From positions 186,001-250,000 of the forward strand of contig CAZWUJ010000001.1 in NCBI GenBank assembly GCA_964636705.1: a stretch of DNA of 64,000 bases. The letters are read 5' to 3'. Below are positions 26,577-35,846 of the stretch, one piece after another. Position 1 is the first letter of the stretch. Every line of letters starts with the position of its first letter. The notes under the pieces are model-generated. The model was not told the origin of the DNA, made no database searches, and saw nothing but the letters and a program-made list of their open reading frames with translations. This DNA comes from VXRJ01 sp964636705 (GTDB lineage: Bacteria; Acidobacteriota; Vicinamibacteria; Vicinamibacterales; UBA8438). The translations under genes and the position numbers were made by a program.

Positions 26577-27926
26577 GGCGTTTCCCACAGGCGACGAATC
26601 GGCACCGCGTACAGGCGGTCACCGAAGCCTGCGCTGACTTCGCCGTCATACAGCACGACACCGCAAGCGAAGCGATCGCCGACGGCCGACGCCAGCTTGC
26701 GGAGCCCGCGAAAATCGGCTGGCTTCACCGTAGCGGCTGCCTTGACTTCCACGCCCGCGACGGCCCCGGCGGCCCGCTCGATCACGATGTCCACTTCCGC
26801 GCCGTCCCGGTCCCGGAAATGGAAGAAGCGCAGCAGCGCCTCATGCCAACTCGCCTGCCGCCGCAGTTCCTGGTAGACGAATGTCTCCAGAAGCTGCCCG
26901 AACAGCGTTCGGTCCGCCTGGAGCGCCGGGGCGTCGACGCCCAGCAGCGCGGCGGCGAGTCCGGTGTCGCCAAAGTGCAGCTTTGGGCGCTTGACGTGGC
27001 GGCGCAGGCGGTTGCTGTGCCAAGCTGGCAACCGCTCCAGCAGGAACAGCCGCTCCAGCAACTCTACGTACGCGCCGATAGTCGGCCTGCTAACCTCGAA
27101 CGGCGCGGCAAGGTCCGCAAGATTGAACAGTCGTGCCGTCTGGCCGGCCGCCGCCGCCAGCAGGCGCGGCAGGGCGTCGAGCGCCGTAATGCGCGTCATG
27201 TTGCGCACGTCGCGCTGAACCAGCGCCTCCACATAATCGCGCTGCCAGTTGGCGCGCCGCCGCGCAGTGGGACGCTCCAGCGCGGGAGGAAAGCCACCGG
27301 AGACCACCCGTTCGAGGAGAGCCTCACCAAGTCGCTCCGCCTGCTGCGTGCCGAAACCGGCGTCGAACAGCCGGTCAAGGAACTCCGCGGGGCGATCTAC
27401 GTCCGCCGACGGCGCATCTGCCACAAGTTCCCGCTGCGCCAGGGGATGAAGCCGCACAATTTCCATGCGTCCGGCCAGCGATTCGGAAAGGCTGGGGAGT
27501 AGCAGGACGTTGGTGGATCCGGTAAGCAGGAAACGACCCGGCGCCCGGCGGCGGTCCACGGCCACCTTGATGGCCTCGAACAACTCTGGCGCCCGCTGGA
27601 CTTCATCCAGGACGACGCGCTCAGGCAGATCCGCTACGAAACCCGTGGGGTCGGCGCGCGCGCTGTCGCGCGCCACCGCATCGTCAAGGCTGACGTAGGT
27701 GTAGTCCCGGCCGCTCGGTTGCCGTCCCAATCGTGAGGAGCGCGCCGTCGGGCAACCGTAGGTATGAGCCGTCAGGCAGTCTGAGGTAGCGTCGCGTGCA
27801 CGTGTACTGTGCCAGCGTGGTCTTGCCACACTGGCGTGGGCCGTGGATCAGGACAACGGGCGAGTCGTCCAGCGCCTCAACCAGTCGTGATTCGACGTGC
27901 CGCGGATAGAATACCGGCTCGGACAC
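26573..27926 (-). pseudogene. DUF4143 AAA ATPase gene with frameshift between Walker A and the rest
   Basis: The start (ATG 27926) encodes EPVFYPRHVESRLVEALDDS then the Walker A GPRQCGKTTLAQ, and stops at 27684. The remainder is in another frame: TYVSLDDAVARDSARADPTG, the Walker B region ERVVLDEVQRAPELFEAIK, sensor GRFLLTGSTNVLLL, and the DUF4143 C-terminal domain with FRDRDGAEVDIVIE, a degenerate PD-(D/E)xK-like fold. Between them lies an extra stretch with a tandem unit encoding LRLPDGSYLRLPDGALLTIG. A single +1/-1 event in 27684-27829 separates two otherwise intact halves. It may be a true inactivation or a sequence error. In these proteins ATPase and C-terminal domain act together; role unclear. 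Confidence 0.78.
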
Positions 27927-28126
27927 CGGCTGATTGTAGGGTTTATGCTCGGCTGAATAAAAGTTTATGGGTCGGCAGTTTGCAAGGTGTCAGCTCGCAA
28001 AGGGTCGATATCATAGCGCCACTCCGGTTCGCCAGCACGACGGCTTCTTCAGTGCAATGAGCACGTTGGCCTCCACTGGGTAAGACTGGAGTCAGCTATC
28101 GTCTCGCTCCTCACGAACTCGCTACG

Positions 28127-29274
28127 CTACGTGACGTCCGAACGCTCCTGCGACACCGGGCCGTCGTCGCGGAGGACGCTTTCAAGGTGCGGATTCAACA
28201 ACCTCCACCGCTGGCCCGCGCGTTCGAGATCGCCTGCCAGCACGACCAGCGCACGTTCCTTGTGAGCCTGAACCGCCCGCTCGTAGTCCGCCTGCTCCAG
28301 AACCGCCACGACCGACTGCGGTTGCCCGTCGATATCGGTCGCGAGACGAATCGTTCCATCGTCTTCGGCCTCCCTGCGCTGCAGGAGCCGCACGAAGCCG
28401 TGGAGACGCACTTCAGGGCGGGGCGCCCGCTCGCGGAGCGAGCGTGCCGCTTCCCGCAGAAGCGCCCCATCCGCCCGACCGAACCGAACGACGGTTCCTG
28501 TTACCGCCACCGGCCGAGTCCGAGCCCACGAAACGCTTACGTCCAGCGTCGGGAACGGTTCGATGATCCGGACCAGGGCCTCGCACAGATTGGCGCTCAC
28601 ACCGCTAGCCACCGTCTCCTCAAAGGCACTGTCCTCGCCGGCAGCCGCCCGTTCTGCCGCATGACGCGCCGCGGTGACCGCCTCGACCAGTCGCCGCGTC
28701 ATCCGGCGTTCGATCGGCGCGTTCCGGTCATCCGGGTCCGGGAACAACGTCGGCATCGGCGGTGGCACGACGGGTGTCAGCAACGTCACCACGAAGCTGC
28801 CCTGTTCTGTCTGCCCAAGTCGCATTTGCTTCAGCAGATCGGCCGCTTCCCGGTTCGCCCCAGCTCGGTAGACCGGCTGCGGCTCACGCAGAGAACACGC
28901 CGCTGACAGCACAAGATCGCGGGTGCCACCCACAAGGTTCACACCGTCTTCCAGGGCGACGCTTCCATCGTCGCTCTCCGCGACCCTGATGCAGACGACG
29001 TCCCGGTCCGCCGTCACCAGAGAACGATAGACGTTCGACTCGTCCTGGCCCGTCACGCCAGCGAAAGTGTCGATCAGCGTCGCACGACGGTTGCGTAGTC
29101 GCCCAGGCGCTGCGTGCGCGGGATAATGATCTCCGGCCGCGACTCGCCGATGTAGGTGTCCGAGTGCACGCGGTACGGCTGGTGCCGACGCCATCCAGCA
29201 CCACGGGCGTATGCCGACAGCGCCGCAGGCGATACCGCGAGTAGCGCACCACGGTCGCGAATGCCGACTCGCAT
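28127..29274 (-). pseudogene. Conserved protein of unknown function, disrupted by one frameshift
   Basis: The gene opens at ATG 29274 with GGGGGAAATCTG upstream: MRVGIRDRGALLAVSPAALS to RTQRLGDYATVVRR, ending at a TGA at 29074. The continuation is in the next frame from about 29090 (TLIDTFAGVTGQDESNVYRS, ESDDGSVALEDGVNLVGG, LTPVVPPPMPTLFPDPDD) to 28127. The join falls near gtcgtgcgacgctgatc, where one lost base would restore the frame. Read as one, it is an alpha/beta protein of about 380 aa with no domain I can name. Its ATG overlaps the stop of the fragment upstream (TGATG), so the original was the second gene of an operon, next to restriction-modification remnants. Confidence 0.6.
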
Positions 29275-29414
29275 CAGATTTCCCCCCTGCGGGATCGCTC
29301 CATGAGGGTCTGGAGAGCTTCGATGTCGAACAAGTTGTCCTCTGGAATGCGAATCGTGGTGGTCTCCTGTCCCACGACCTCTTCATATCCTTGCTGCAAG
29401 CTGGCCCAGTAGGC
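29274..29414 (-). pseudogene. C-terminal fragment of an unknown gene, coupled to the next gene
   Basis: Reading back from the TGA at 29274-29276 the frame encodes AYWASLQQGYEEVVGQETTT then IRIPEDNLFDIEALQTLMER, about 46 residues. Upstream the sequence switches to HsdS-like coding in another frame, so this is the tail of a gene whose 5' part has been replaced. The TGATG overlap with the following start suggests it was once the first gene of a two-gene operon. The identity of the full protein is not known. Confidence 0.5.
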
Positions 29415-29746
29415 CCGACGTTGGCTTTCCGCGTCCACTCACGAAAATGTTCTTGCGCTATGTGTCGAGCGCCGCTCAGATCGACTCGGCCGTCCTTGAT
29501 CTGTGGGATCCCCGCGTAGGGGTAGCCATCGTCCGAGGCAGGGGGAGTACGGTGTTCGCGACGGGCGTAGTCGCGCGGCAGCACTTCCTTGAGCGCGGGG
29601 TTGTCGCGCTCGGCCGCCGCCATCGCTTGATCGACGGTCAGGCCGATGGTCGACTGCCTCGCCTCCGCCCGCAACTGCGCCCAGCGGGCCTCGCGCGGCA
29701 CCCAGAAGATGTTCTCGGAGAGAATGGCGACAGCGTTGGATCCCAA
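29411..29746 (-). pseudogene. Remnants of type I modification (HsdM) and specificity (HsdS) genes
   Basis: The first 62 codons read like the N-terminal region of a type I methyltransferase: ENIFWVPREARWAQLRAEAR, QSTIGLTVDQAMAAAERDNP and ALKEVLPRDYAR. The coding then jumps to a piece like an HsdS target-recognition domain: GYPYAGIPQIKDGRVDLSGA then RHIAQEHFREWTRKA. No SAM-binding or catalytic motif (NPPY) remains. Both are short scraps, in frame with each other by chance, and together with the HsdR piece at 25479 they record a lost type I system. Start is a TTG; it may have none. Confidence 0.62.
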
Positions 29747-30003
29747 TACGATTAAGTCGCTGAAGGACCGATTGCTTCGGCTCTCCCTGGAAATCGAGAT
29801 GCACGAGGATCAGGAATAGCTCCGCCGACAACGTAGTTGCTTGCAACACTTGTCGAGCACCCCAACTGGAAGTTTGGGAGCGGCGGGAGACGTGTAAGTG
29901 CGGGTGTGCACGATGCACTTCGGAACGGAGCGACCGTCAATCAGTATGCGCTCGATGGTTCACCGCCGACGCTCGTCCGCGGTCCCCAACCGCCAGCCCC
30001 GGA

Positions 30004-30660
30004 CTACCTCAATCCGAGCTGAACCTTGTACTGCGGCCAGTCCTGCTTGAGCGACCGGAAGGCGTCGAAGTCCCCGCACCGCAGGAAGGGGTTGGTCTCC
30101 TTCTCCAGGGCGAGCGTGGAACTGGGACGCACTCCGTAGTCGTGGCCGGGCCAGATGGTCGCCTCGTCGGGATAGGCGCCCAGCACGCGTTGGAGGCTGT
30201 CCCACTCGGACGCCGCATCCGCATCGGTCTTCGTGCCACCCACCTTGCCGACGAATATCAGGTCGCCCGTGAACAGGAGGTGGTGCGTCGGCTCGTACAG
30301 GGTCAGGTGGTCGGGGCAGTGTCCGGGCACGTGCAGGCACTCGAGGATGAACGAGCCGACCGGCAGGCTCGCGCCGTCGAGAAGCGGGACCGACGGGCCG
30401 ATCGGACAGTCGGGGTGCGCAGCAACGGCCGGCGCCCCGGTCAGGCGCAGCGCCTCCGGGTTGCCGCCGGTGTGATCCGGATGGCCGTGCGTGTTGACGA
30501 TGTGGGTCACCGCGAGGCCCTGCACGGCCGCGCGCGCGGCCAGTGCGGCGGGCTCGGGTGAAGGGTCGATCAGCACCGCCGTGGCGGCGTCCCGGTCGCC
30601 GAGGAGGTAGCCGAAGTTGCGATCCCCGCCGGTCCGGACCTGTTCAAAAATGAGCGTCAT
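30004..30660 (-). CDS. MBL-fold metallo-hydrolase (glyoxalase II-like)
   Basis: A 218-residue metallo-beta-lactamase-fold hydrolase with the zinc motif HGHPDH at residues 58-63, the later ligands in GHCPDHLTLY, FTGDLIF and WPGHDYG. The arrangement fits small glyoxalase II or persulfide dioxygenase-like enzymes (substrate specificity not visible). The ATG at 30660 is preferred over a longer frame whose N-terminal extension is encoded by palindromic repeats. It is divergent from the propeller gene at 30854; the 193 bp between them hold two palindromic repeats. Confidence 0.85.
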   Translation of the reverse strand: MTLIFEQVRTGGDRNFGYLLGDRDAATAVLIDPSPEPAALAARAAVQGLAVTHIVNTHGHPDHTGGNPEALRLTGAPAVAAHPDCPIGPSVPLLDGASLPVGSFILECLHVPGHCPDHLTLYEPTHHLLFTGDLIFVGKVGGTKTDADAASEWDSLQRVLGAYPDEATIWPGHDYGVRPSSTLALEKETNPFLRCGDFDAFRSLKQDWPQYKVQLGLR

Positions 30661-30716
30661 GAAGGTATATTCTAGGGTCCGCGCGGCGGAAGCCGTGCGC
30701 GGGCGAGACTCTAGTT

Positions 30717-30734
30717 GCCGGCCTGGTGGCCGGC
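30717..30734. repeat. Palindromic GCCGGC repeat, intergenic copy 1
   Basis: GCCGGCC-TGGT-GGCCGGC is an 18-bp hairpin with a 7-bp stem between the divergent MBL and propeller genes. It belongs to the same family as the 18-bp units at 30792, 23488 and 35892; the two intergenic copies are identical to each other over the 18 bases. Confidence 0.8.
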
Positions 30735-30791
30735 GCACCAGTCGCATACCGGGCGGAGCGCCGGCCGAGCGCCGCGCCGGTGAGGTTTTGT

Positions 30792-30809
30792 GCCGGCCTG
30801 GTGGCCGGC
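30792..30809. repeat. Palindromic GCCGGC repeat, intergenic copy 2
   Basis: Identical to the unit at 30717-30734 (GCCGGCC-TGGT-GGCCGGC). The bases between the two copies are rich in further GCCGG half sites, so the region from about 30717 to 30835 looks like one composite element. The propeller gene's start lies 44 bp downstream. Confidence 0.8.
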
Positions 30810-30853
30810 GGACCGGCCGGCGGATCGGTCGCGCATCGAGGGAGAGGGTTGTC

Positions 30854-31996
30854 ATGCGTAAGTCGCTGCTCGTGAGTGGACTTGTTGGGGGCCTGGTAGT
30901 CGCCTCCGGCCTCCTGGGCCGGCCGGCGATGCTTCAGGACGTTTTCGTGCTGCAGTTGCCGCTGGGACCGAGCCCGTATGACGTGGTCGAGGGCTGGCTG
31001 AAGCCGTTCGCGCCAGCGGGACATGCGTTCGGCGCGAATACCGGCGTTTTCGCCGAGTCGCCGGACCGTATCTTCATCGTGCAGCGGGGCGAAATCCGCC
31101 TGCCCGATCCGGTGCCGCCCGGTTTCGCCGGGTTCGTCGGCTCGATCGGCATGAATGCGTTGGAGGCGGGCGATGACCGAGTCTGGCGCAACTCCATCTT
31201 CGTCGTCGACGGCGACGGAAACATGATCGAGTCGTGGACCCAGTGGGACGAGATGTGGGAAGGCGGCGCGGGCCCCCACAAGGTGAAGATCAGCCCGTTC
31301 GATCCCGACCGGAAGGTCTGGGTGGTGGACGAGACGAACCACCAGGTGCACGCGTTTTCGAACGACGGCTCCGAACTGGTCATGACCATCGGCGAGGAAG
31401 GACCGGGTGACGGCGAGAACAACTTCAACCGGCCGCAGGACATCGCGTTCCTGGAGGACGGCTCGATCTTCGTCGCCGACTCCGACAACTCGCGCGTCGT
31501 GAAGTTCGACGCCGAGGGGAACTACGTCACGGACTGGGGCACCCTCGGGAACGAGCGCGGTCAGTTCGACGCGGTCCACGCGGTGGCGACGGACAGCATC
31601 GGGCGCATATACGTCGCGGACCGGAACAACGACCGGATCCAGGTGTTCAACGAGACGACACGCTCCGTCTGGTACCACCCGAACATCTCGCCCATCGCGA
31701 ACTGGCCCGGCTTCGAGTTCCCGAACGACATTTACGCGACCGGTTACGAGGTGTGGATCGCCGACAACCAGGAGACGCAACTGATCAAGCTCGACTGGAA
31801 CGGCAACCCGCAGTTCGCCTTCGATCTCGGCGGCGAAGGACAGGGACTGTTCCGCGAGCTGCACCAGTTCTCGGTCGACGAGGACCGCAACTTCTACGCC
31901 GTCGACAACATTCAGGGCTTCACGCAGAAGTTCGTGCCGAGGGAGGGGGCGAGCTTCACCGAACTGATGGGGCGTCCCGACCCGGCGCTCCAGTAG
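30854..31996 (+). CDS. Exported NHL-repeat beta-propeller protein
   Basis: A 380-residue exported protein. An N-terminal hydrophobic segment (LLVSGLVGGLVVASGLLG) is the signal peptide. The rest is a six-bladed propeller with NHL-type blades: DRKVWVVDETNHQVHAFSND, NNFNRPQDIAFLEDGSIFVA, RVVKFDAEGNYVTDWGTLG, GQFDAVHAVATDSIGRIYVA and DRNNDRIQVFNE. This resembles peptidyl-alpha-hydroxyglycine alpha-amidating lyase, but no lyase activity can be inferred. GGAGAGGG is 6 nt upstream of ATG 30854. It is the first gene of a run with DUF1592, DUF1552, ankyrin and DUF481 genes, all on the plus strand with short gaps. Confidence 0.83.
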   Translation: MRKSLLVSGLVGGLVVASGLLGRPAMLQDVFVLQLPLGPSPYDVVEGWLKPFAPAGHAFGANTGVFAESPDRIFIVQRGEIRLPDPVPPGFAGFVGSIGMNALEAGDDRVWRNSIFVVDGDGNMIESWTQWDEMWEGGAGPHKVKISPFDPDRKVWVVDETNHQVHAFSNDGSELVMTIGEEGPGDGENNFNRPQDIAFLEDGSIFVADSDNSRVVKFDAEGNYVTDWGTLGNERGQFDAVHAVATDSIGRIYVADRNNDRIQVFNETTRSVWYHPNISPIANWPGFEFPNDIYATGYEVWIADNQETQLIKLDWNGNPQFAFDLGGEGQGLFRELHQFSVDEDRNFYAVDNIQGFTQKFVPREGASFTELMGRPDPALQ

Positions 31997-32012
31997 ACGT
32001 CCGGCCGAAGCC

Positions 32013-34433
32013 GTGCCCCGACCGGCGGCCTGGCTCATCGTCGTCGCGCTCCTGACCGCATCCTCGGCCGCCGCCGCCCAGGCGCCGGCCGCGATGGAAG
32101 TGGACGGGCAAGCCCTGCTGCGGCAGTACTGCGCCGCCTGCCACAACGACCGGACCCGCACCGGAGGCCTTTCTCTCGACGGCGCCGACCCGGATCGCCC
32201 GGAGCTGGACCCCGGTACGTTCGAGCAGGTGATCCTCAAGCTGCGGACCGGCATGATGCCGCCCGAAGGCCGCCCGCGCCCGGAGGCGCCCGTCATCGCC
32301 GCTTTCATCGACCAGCTTGAAGCGCGCCTCGACCGTGCCGCGGCGGCGGCGCCGAACCCGGGACGGCCGATCCTCCATCGGCTGAACCGGACCGAGTACG
32401 CCAACGCGGTCCGAGACCTGTTCGGGCTGGAGATCGACACGACGTCGCTCCTGCCGGCCGACGACATGAGCCAGGGTTACGACAACATGTCGGATGTCCT
32501 GACCGTCTCGCCGACCTTGCTCGAGAGCTATCTGACCGCCGCCGGCCGGATTGCGCGGATGGCGCTGGGCGACCCGGAGGCCACGCCGTCAGTCGACACG
32601 TATGTCGTCCCGCAGGCGTTCTCGCAGATGCGGCATGTTCCCGGCACGCCGTTCGGGACTCGCGGCGGGATGGCGGTCACGCACAACTTCCCCGCCGACG
32701 GCGACTACGTCTTTCGGCTGTCGTTCTATTTCGCCAGCATCGGGGCGTTCTTCGGCGACAACATCCCGGCCGAGGGGGAACAGATCGAGATTGCGGTGAA
32801 CGGCGAGCGGGTGGCGCTGCTCGATCTGGACCGCAAGATGCGAACGACCGACGTGCTGCGGACCGAGCCGATCCCGATCCGCGCCGGGCCGCAACGGATC
32901 TCCGCTTCGTTCATTCAGCGCGCCGCCGGCCCCGTGCAGGACTTCGTGATGCCCTTCGACCAGGCGCTGGCCGACCTGTCGACCGGGCATTTCCCCGGGT
33001 TGACCGGGCTGCCGCACCTTCGGAACCTGGGCATCGACGGGCCCTACGACGTGACCGGCGTCAGCGAGACGCCGATCCGGCTGCAGCTCCTTGCGTGCCG
33101 GCCGGAGCCGGACGCCACACCCGGCGCGGAAGCGGCGTGCGCCGACGAGATCCTCTCGCGCGTCGCCCGCCGCGCCTTCCGCCGCCCGCTGACCGACAGC
33201 GACCGCGAGCGGCTACTCGGCTTCTACGACGAGGCCCGCGGGGACGCCGGCCACGAGGCGGGGATCCGAATGGGCCTGCAGGCGATCCTCGCCGACCCGG
33301 AGTTTCTCTTCCGCTTCGAGCGGACGCCGCCCGGAGTCGCGCCGGGCGAGAACCACCCCCTGAGCGACCTGGAACTGGCCGCGCGACTGTCCTTTTTCCT
33401 CTGGAGCAGCCTTCCGGACGAAGAACTGATCGACGTGGCGGCGGTGGGGCGGCTGTCGGACCGCGACGTGCTCCAGGCGCAGGTGCGGCGGATGCTGGCC
33501 GACCCGCGCGCCGAATCGCTGTCGACCAACTTCGCGTCCCACTGGCTGCGGCTGCAGAACCTGCAGGATGTTCATCCGGACGTCTTCCTCTATCCGAACT
33601 GGGACCTGAAACTGAATGCGTCGATGCGGCGCGAGACGGAGATGCTGTTCGACAGCATCGTCCGGGCGGACCGCAGCGTGACCGACCTGATCAGCGCCGA
33701 CTACACCTTCGTCGATCAGCGCCTGGCCGAGCACTACGGCGTGCCGAACGTCATCGGCAACCGGTTCCGCCGTATCCCCGTGGCGGACGACGCGCGCCGC
33801 GGGGTGCTGGGCCATGCGAGCATCCTGAGCCTGACGTCCCTCGCCAACCGGACATCGCCGGTAATCCGGGGCGCCTGGATCCTCGACGTCCTGCTGGGCG
33901 CGCCGCCACCCCGGCCTCCGGCCGACGTCCCGCCGCTCGACGAGAACGAGCACGGCGAAGAACCCGCGACGATGCGCGAGCGGCTGGCCACGCACCGGGC
34001 CAGCCCCGCCTGTTCGTCGTGTCACCGCATCATGGACCCGGTCGGCTTCGCCCTCGAGAACTTCGGCCCGACCGGCGCGTGGCGGACCCGTGACGGGGGC
34101 GAGCCGATCGACGCGGCCGACGTGTTGTTCGACGGCACCGAGGTCGCGGGTCCGGCCGACGTCCGCCGCTTCATCGAACGGCACGAGGAGAGCTTCGTCA
34201 CCAACTTCACGCGCAACCTGCTGATGTTCGCACTCGGGCGGGTCCTCGAGCCGACCGACATGCCGGCGGTCCGGGAAGTCGTCCGGCGGGCGGCGGCGGA
34301 CGAGCATCGGTTTTCGTCGTTCGTCACGGGGATCGTCGCCAGCCCGCCGTTCACGATGCGGCGGGCGGATTCACGCCCCGAAAGGCGCACACCCCGGCGC
34401 CCCGAGGTTGCCGGCACCGGCGTTCAACCGTAG
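32013..34433 (+). CDS. DUF1592/DUF1588-family diheme protein, copy 2
   Basis: The protein has 806 aa, a GTG start at 32013 and a signal peptide ending near AAAAQAP. A heme motif CAACH is at residues 40-44, then DUF1587 (LNRTEYANAVRDLFGLEI), the middle sandwich, DUF1592 (LELAARLSFFLWSSLPDEEL), DUF1588 (WILDVLLGAPPPRPPADVPP) with CSSCH at 667-671, and DUF1585. The first and last parts are clearly homologous to the copy at 19596; the middle carbohydrate-binding-like part is more diverged. The gap to the propeller is 16 bp and to DUF1552 37 bp, so it belongs to the same transcription unit. Confidence 0.9.
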   Translation: MPRPAAWLIVVALLTASSAAAAQAPAAMEVDGQALLRQYCAACHNDRTRTGGLSLDGADPDRPELDPGTFEQVILKLRTGMMPPEGRPRPEAPVIAAFIDQLEARLDRAAAAAPNPGRPILHRLNRTEYANAVRDLFGLEIDTTSLLPADDMSQGYDNMSDVLTVSPTLLESYLTAAGRIARMALGDPEATPSVDTYVVPQAFSQMRHVPGTPFGTRGGMAVTHNFPADGDYVFRLSFYFASIGAFFGDNIPAEGEQIEIAVNGERVALLDLDRKMRTTDVLRTEPIPIRAGPQRISASFIQRAAGPVQDFVMPFDQALADLSTGHFPGLTGLPHLRNLGIDGPYDVTGVSETPIRLQLLACRPEPDATPGAEAACADEILSRVARRAFRRPLTDSDRERLLGFYDEARGDAGHEAGIRMGLQAILADPEFLFRFERTPPGVAPGENHPLSDLELAARLSFFLWSSLPDEELIDVAAVGRLSDRDVLQAQVRRMLADPRAESLSTNFASHWLRLQNLQDVHPDVFLYPNWDLKLNASMRRETEMLFDSIVRADRSVTDLISADYTFVDQRLAEHYGVPNVIGNRFRRIPVADDARRGVLGHASILSLTSLANRTSPVIRGAWILDVLLGAPPPRPPADVPPLDENEHGEEPATMRERLATHRASPACSSCHRIMDPVGFALENFGPTGAWRTRDGGEPIDAADVLFDGTEVAGPADVRRFIERHEESFVTNFTRNLLMFALGRVLEPTDMPAVREVVRRAAADEHRFSSFVTGIVASPPFTMRRADSRPERRTPRRPEVAGTGVQP

Positions 34434-34470
34434 GATTCACTGATCCACGTTCCGGGAAGGAGACCGCGGC

Positions 34471-35844
34471 ATGTACATCACCGGCAACCACCTTTCGCGC
34501 CGCACCGTGCTGCGCGGAATGGGCGTGTCGCTTGCGCTGCCGTTCCTCGACGCGATGGCTCCGGCGATGGCGGCCACGCGGCGCACCGCCGCCGCGCCAC
34601 GCACCCGGTTCGCCGCGATCGAGATGGTGCACGGCAGCGCGGGCAGCACCGGTCCCGGTACGCGCCACCACTACTGGTCGCCCAAGACGGTCGGCAGGGA
34701 CTTCGAGATGACGCCGATCCTACGGTCGCTGGAGCCGCACCGCGACTACCTGACCGTCGTCAGCCATACCGATATCGCGCCGGCGACGGCGCAGACCGAG
34801 GCAGAGGCGGGCGCGGACCACACCCGGTCGTCCGCCGCCTTTCTCACCTGCGCGCACGCGAAGATGACCGAGGGGGCGGACATCTACAACGCGACTTCCG
34901 CCGATCAGATCTACGCGCAGGCGTTCGGACAGGAAACGCCGCTGCCGTCCATCCAGCTCTGCATCGAGGACGTCGGCTCGCTCACCGGCGCCTGCGGCTA
35001 CGGCTACAGTTGCGTCTACGCCAACACGATCTCGTGGTCGTCGCCGACCACTCCGCTCCCGATGGAGCGCGACCCGCGGGTCGCCTTCGAACGGCTGTTC
35101 GGAGACGGGGCGACGCCGGAGCAGCGGGAGGCGCGCCGTCGCGCCAACGCGTCGATCCTCGATTCCATCCTCGACAAGATCGACGAACTGGAGCTCGGCC
35201 TCGGAGCCGCCGACCGCGCCCGCCTCGACGACTATCTCGAAGACGTCCGCGAAATCGAACGGCGCATCCAGCGGGTCGAGGAGACCAACGCGACCGCGGT
35301 GGTGCGCGAGCTGCCGGCGGCGCCGATTGGCGTGCCCGACAGTTGGACCGAGCACGTCAACCTGATGTTCGACCTGCAGGTGCTGGCGTTCATGACGGAC
35401 ACCACACGGATCGCCGCGTTCAAGATGGGACGTGACGTCAGCTCGCGCGTCTTCACCGAAGCGGGCATCGCGACACCGTTCCATTCGCTGTCACACCATG
35501 GCAACCGGCCCGATCGCCTGGCGGAGTTCGCGAAGCTCAACGCGTTTCATGTCGATCAGGTGGTGCACTTCGTTCAAAGGCTGAAGGAAACACCCGACGG
35601 CGACGGCAACCTGCTCGACCATTCGCTGGTCCTGTACGGCAGCCCCATGGGCGACGGCAGCGTGCACAACCACCTGCGGGTGCCGCTGTTCCTGGCCGGT
35701 CGCGCCAACGGCCAGCTCCGGGGCAACAACCATCTGCTCTGCCCCGACGGCACGCCGATGGCGAACGCGCTGCTGACGGTGCTCCGCCGGCTGGGCGTCG
35801 ACCTCGACCGCATCGGCGACAGCACCGGCGAGCTGGACCTCTAG
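34471..35844 (+). CDS. DUF1552 family protein, Tat-type signal, copy 2
   Basis: A 457-residue partner of the DUF1592 gene, with twin Arg in SRRTVLRGMGVSLALPFLDA (residues 10 and 11), then the DUF1552 pattern RHHYWSPKTVGRDFEM, DHTRSSAAFLTCAHAKM, SLSHHGNRPDRLAEFAKLNA and the C-terminal LDHSLVLYGSPMGDGSVHNH. Several cysteines (LCIEDVGSLTGACGYGYSC) match those of copy 1 (SNAMVGNCDGGASC), so a disulfide is likely. GGGAAGGAGA lies before the ATG. It is followed after 2 bp by an ankyrin gene instead of the cytochrome of copy 1. Confidence 0.9.
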   Translation: MYITGNHLSRRTVLRGMGVSLALPFLDAMAPAMAATRRTAAAPRTRFAAIEMVHGSAGSTGPGTRHHYWSPKTVGRDFEMTPILRSLEPHRDYLTVVSHTDIAPATAQTEAEAGADHTRSSAAFLTCAHAKMTEGADIYNATSADQIYAQAFGQETPLPSIQLCIEDVGSLTGACGYGYSCVYANTISWSSPTTPLPMERDPRVAFERLFGDGATPEQREARRRANASILDSILDKIDELELGLGAADRARLDDYLEDVREIERRIQRVEETNATAVVRELPAAPIGVPDSWTEHVNLMFDLQVLAFMTDTTRIAAFKMGRDVSSRVFTEAGIATPFHSLSHHGNRPDRLAEFAKLNAFHVDQVVHFVQRLKETPDGDGNLLDHSLVLYGSPMGDGSVHNHLRVPLFLAGRANGQLRGNNHLLCPDGTPMANALLTVLRRLGVDLDRIGDSTGELDL

Positions 35845-35846
35845 CG

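Noticed and set aside
27684..27829. Programmed frameshift in the DUF4143 gene
   Set aside because: No slippery heptamer or stimulatory hairpin was seen; simple mutation or sequence error is more likely.
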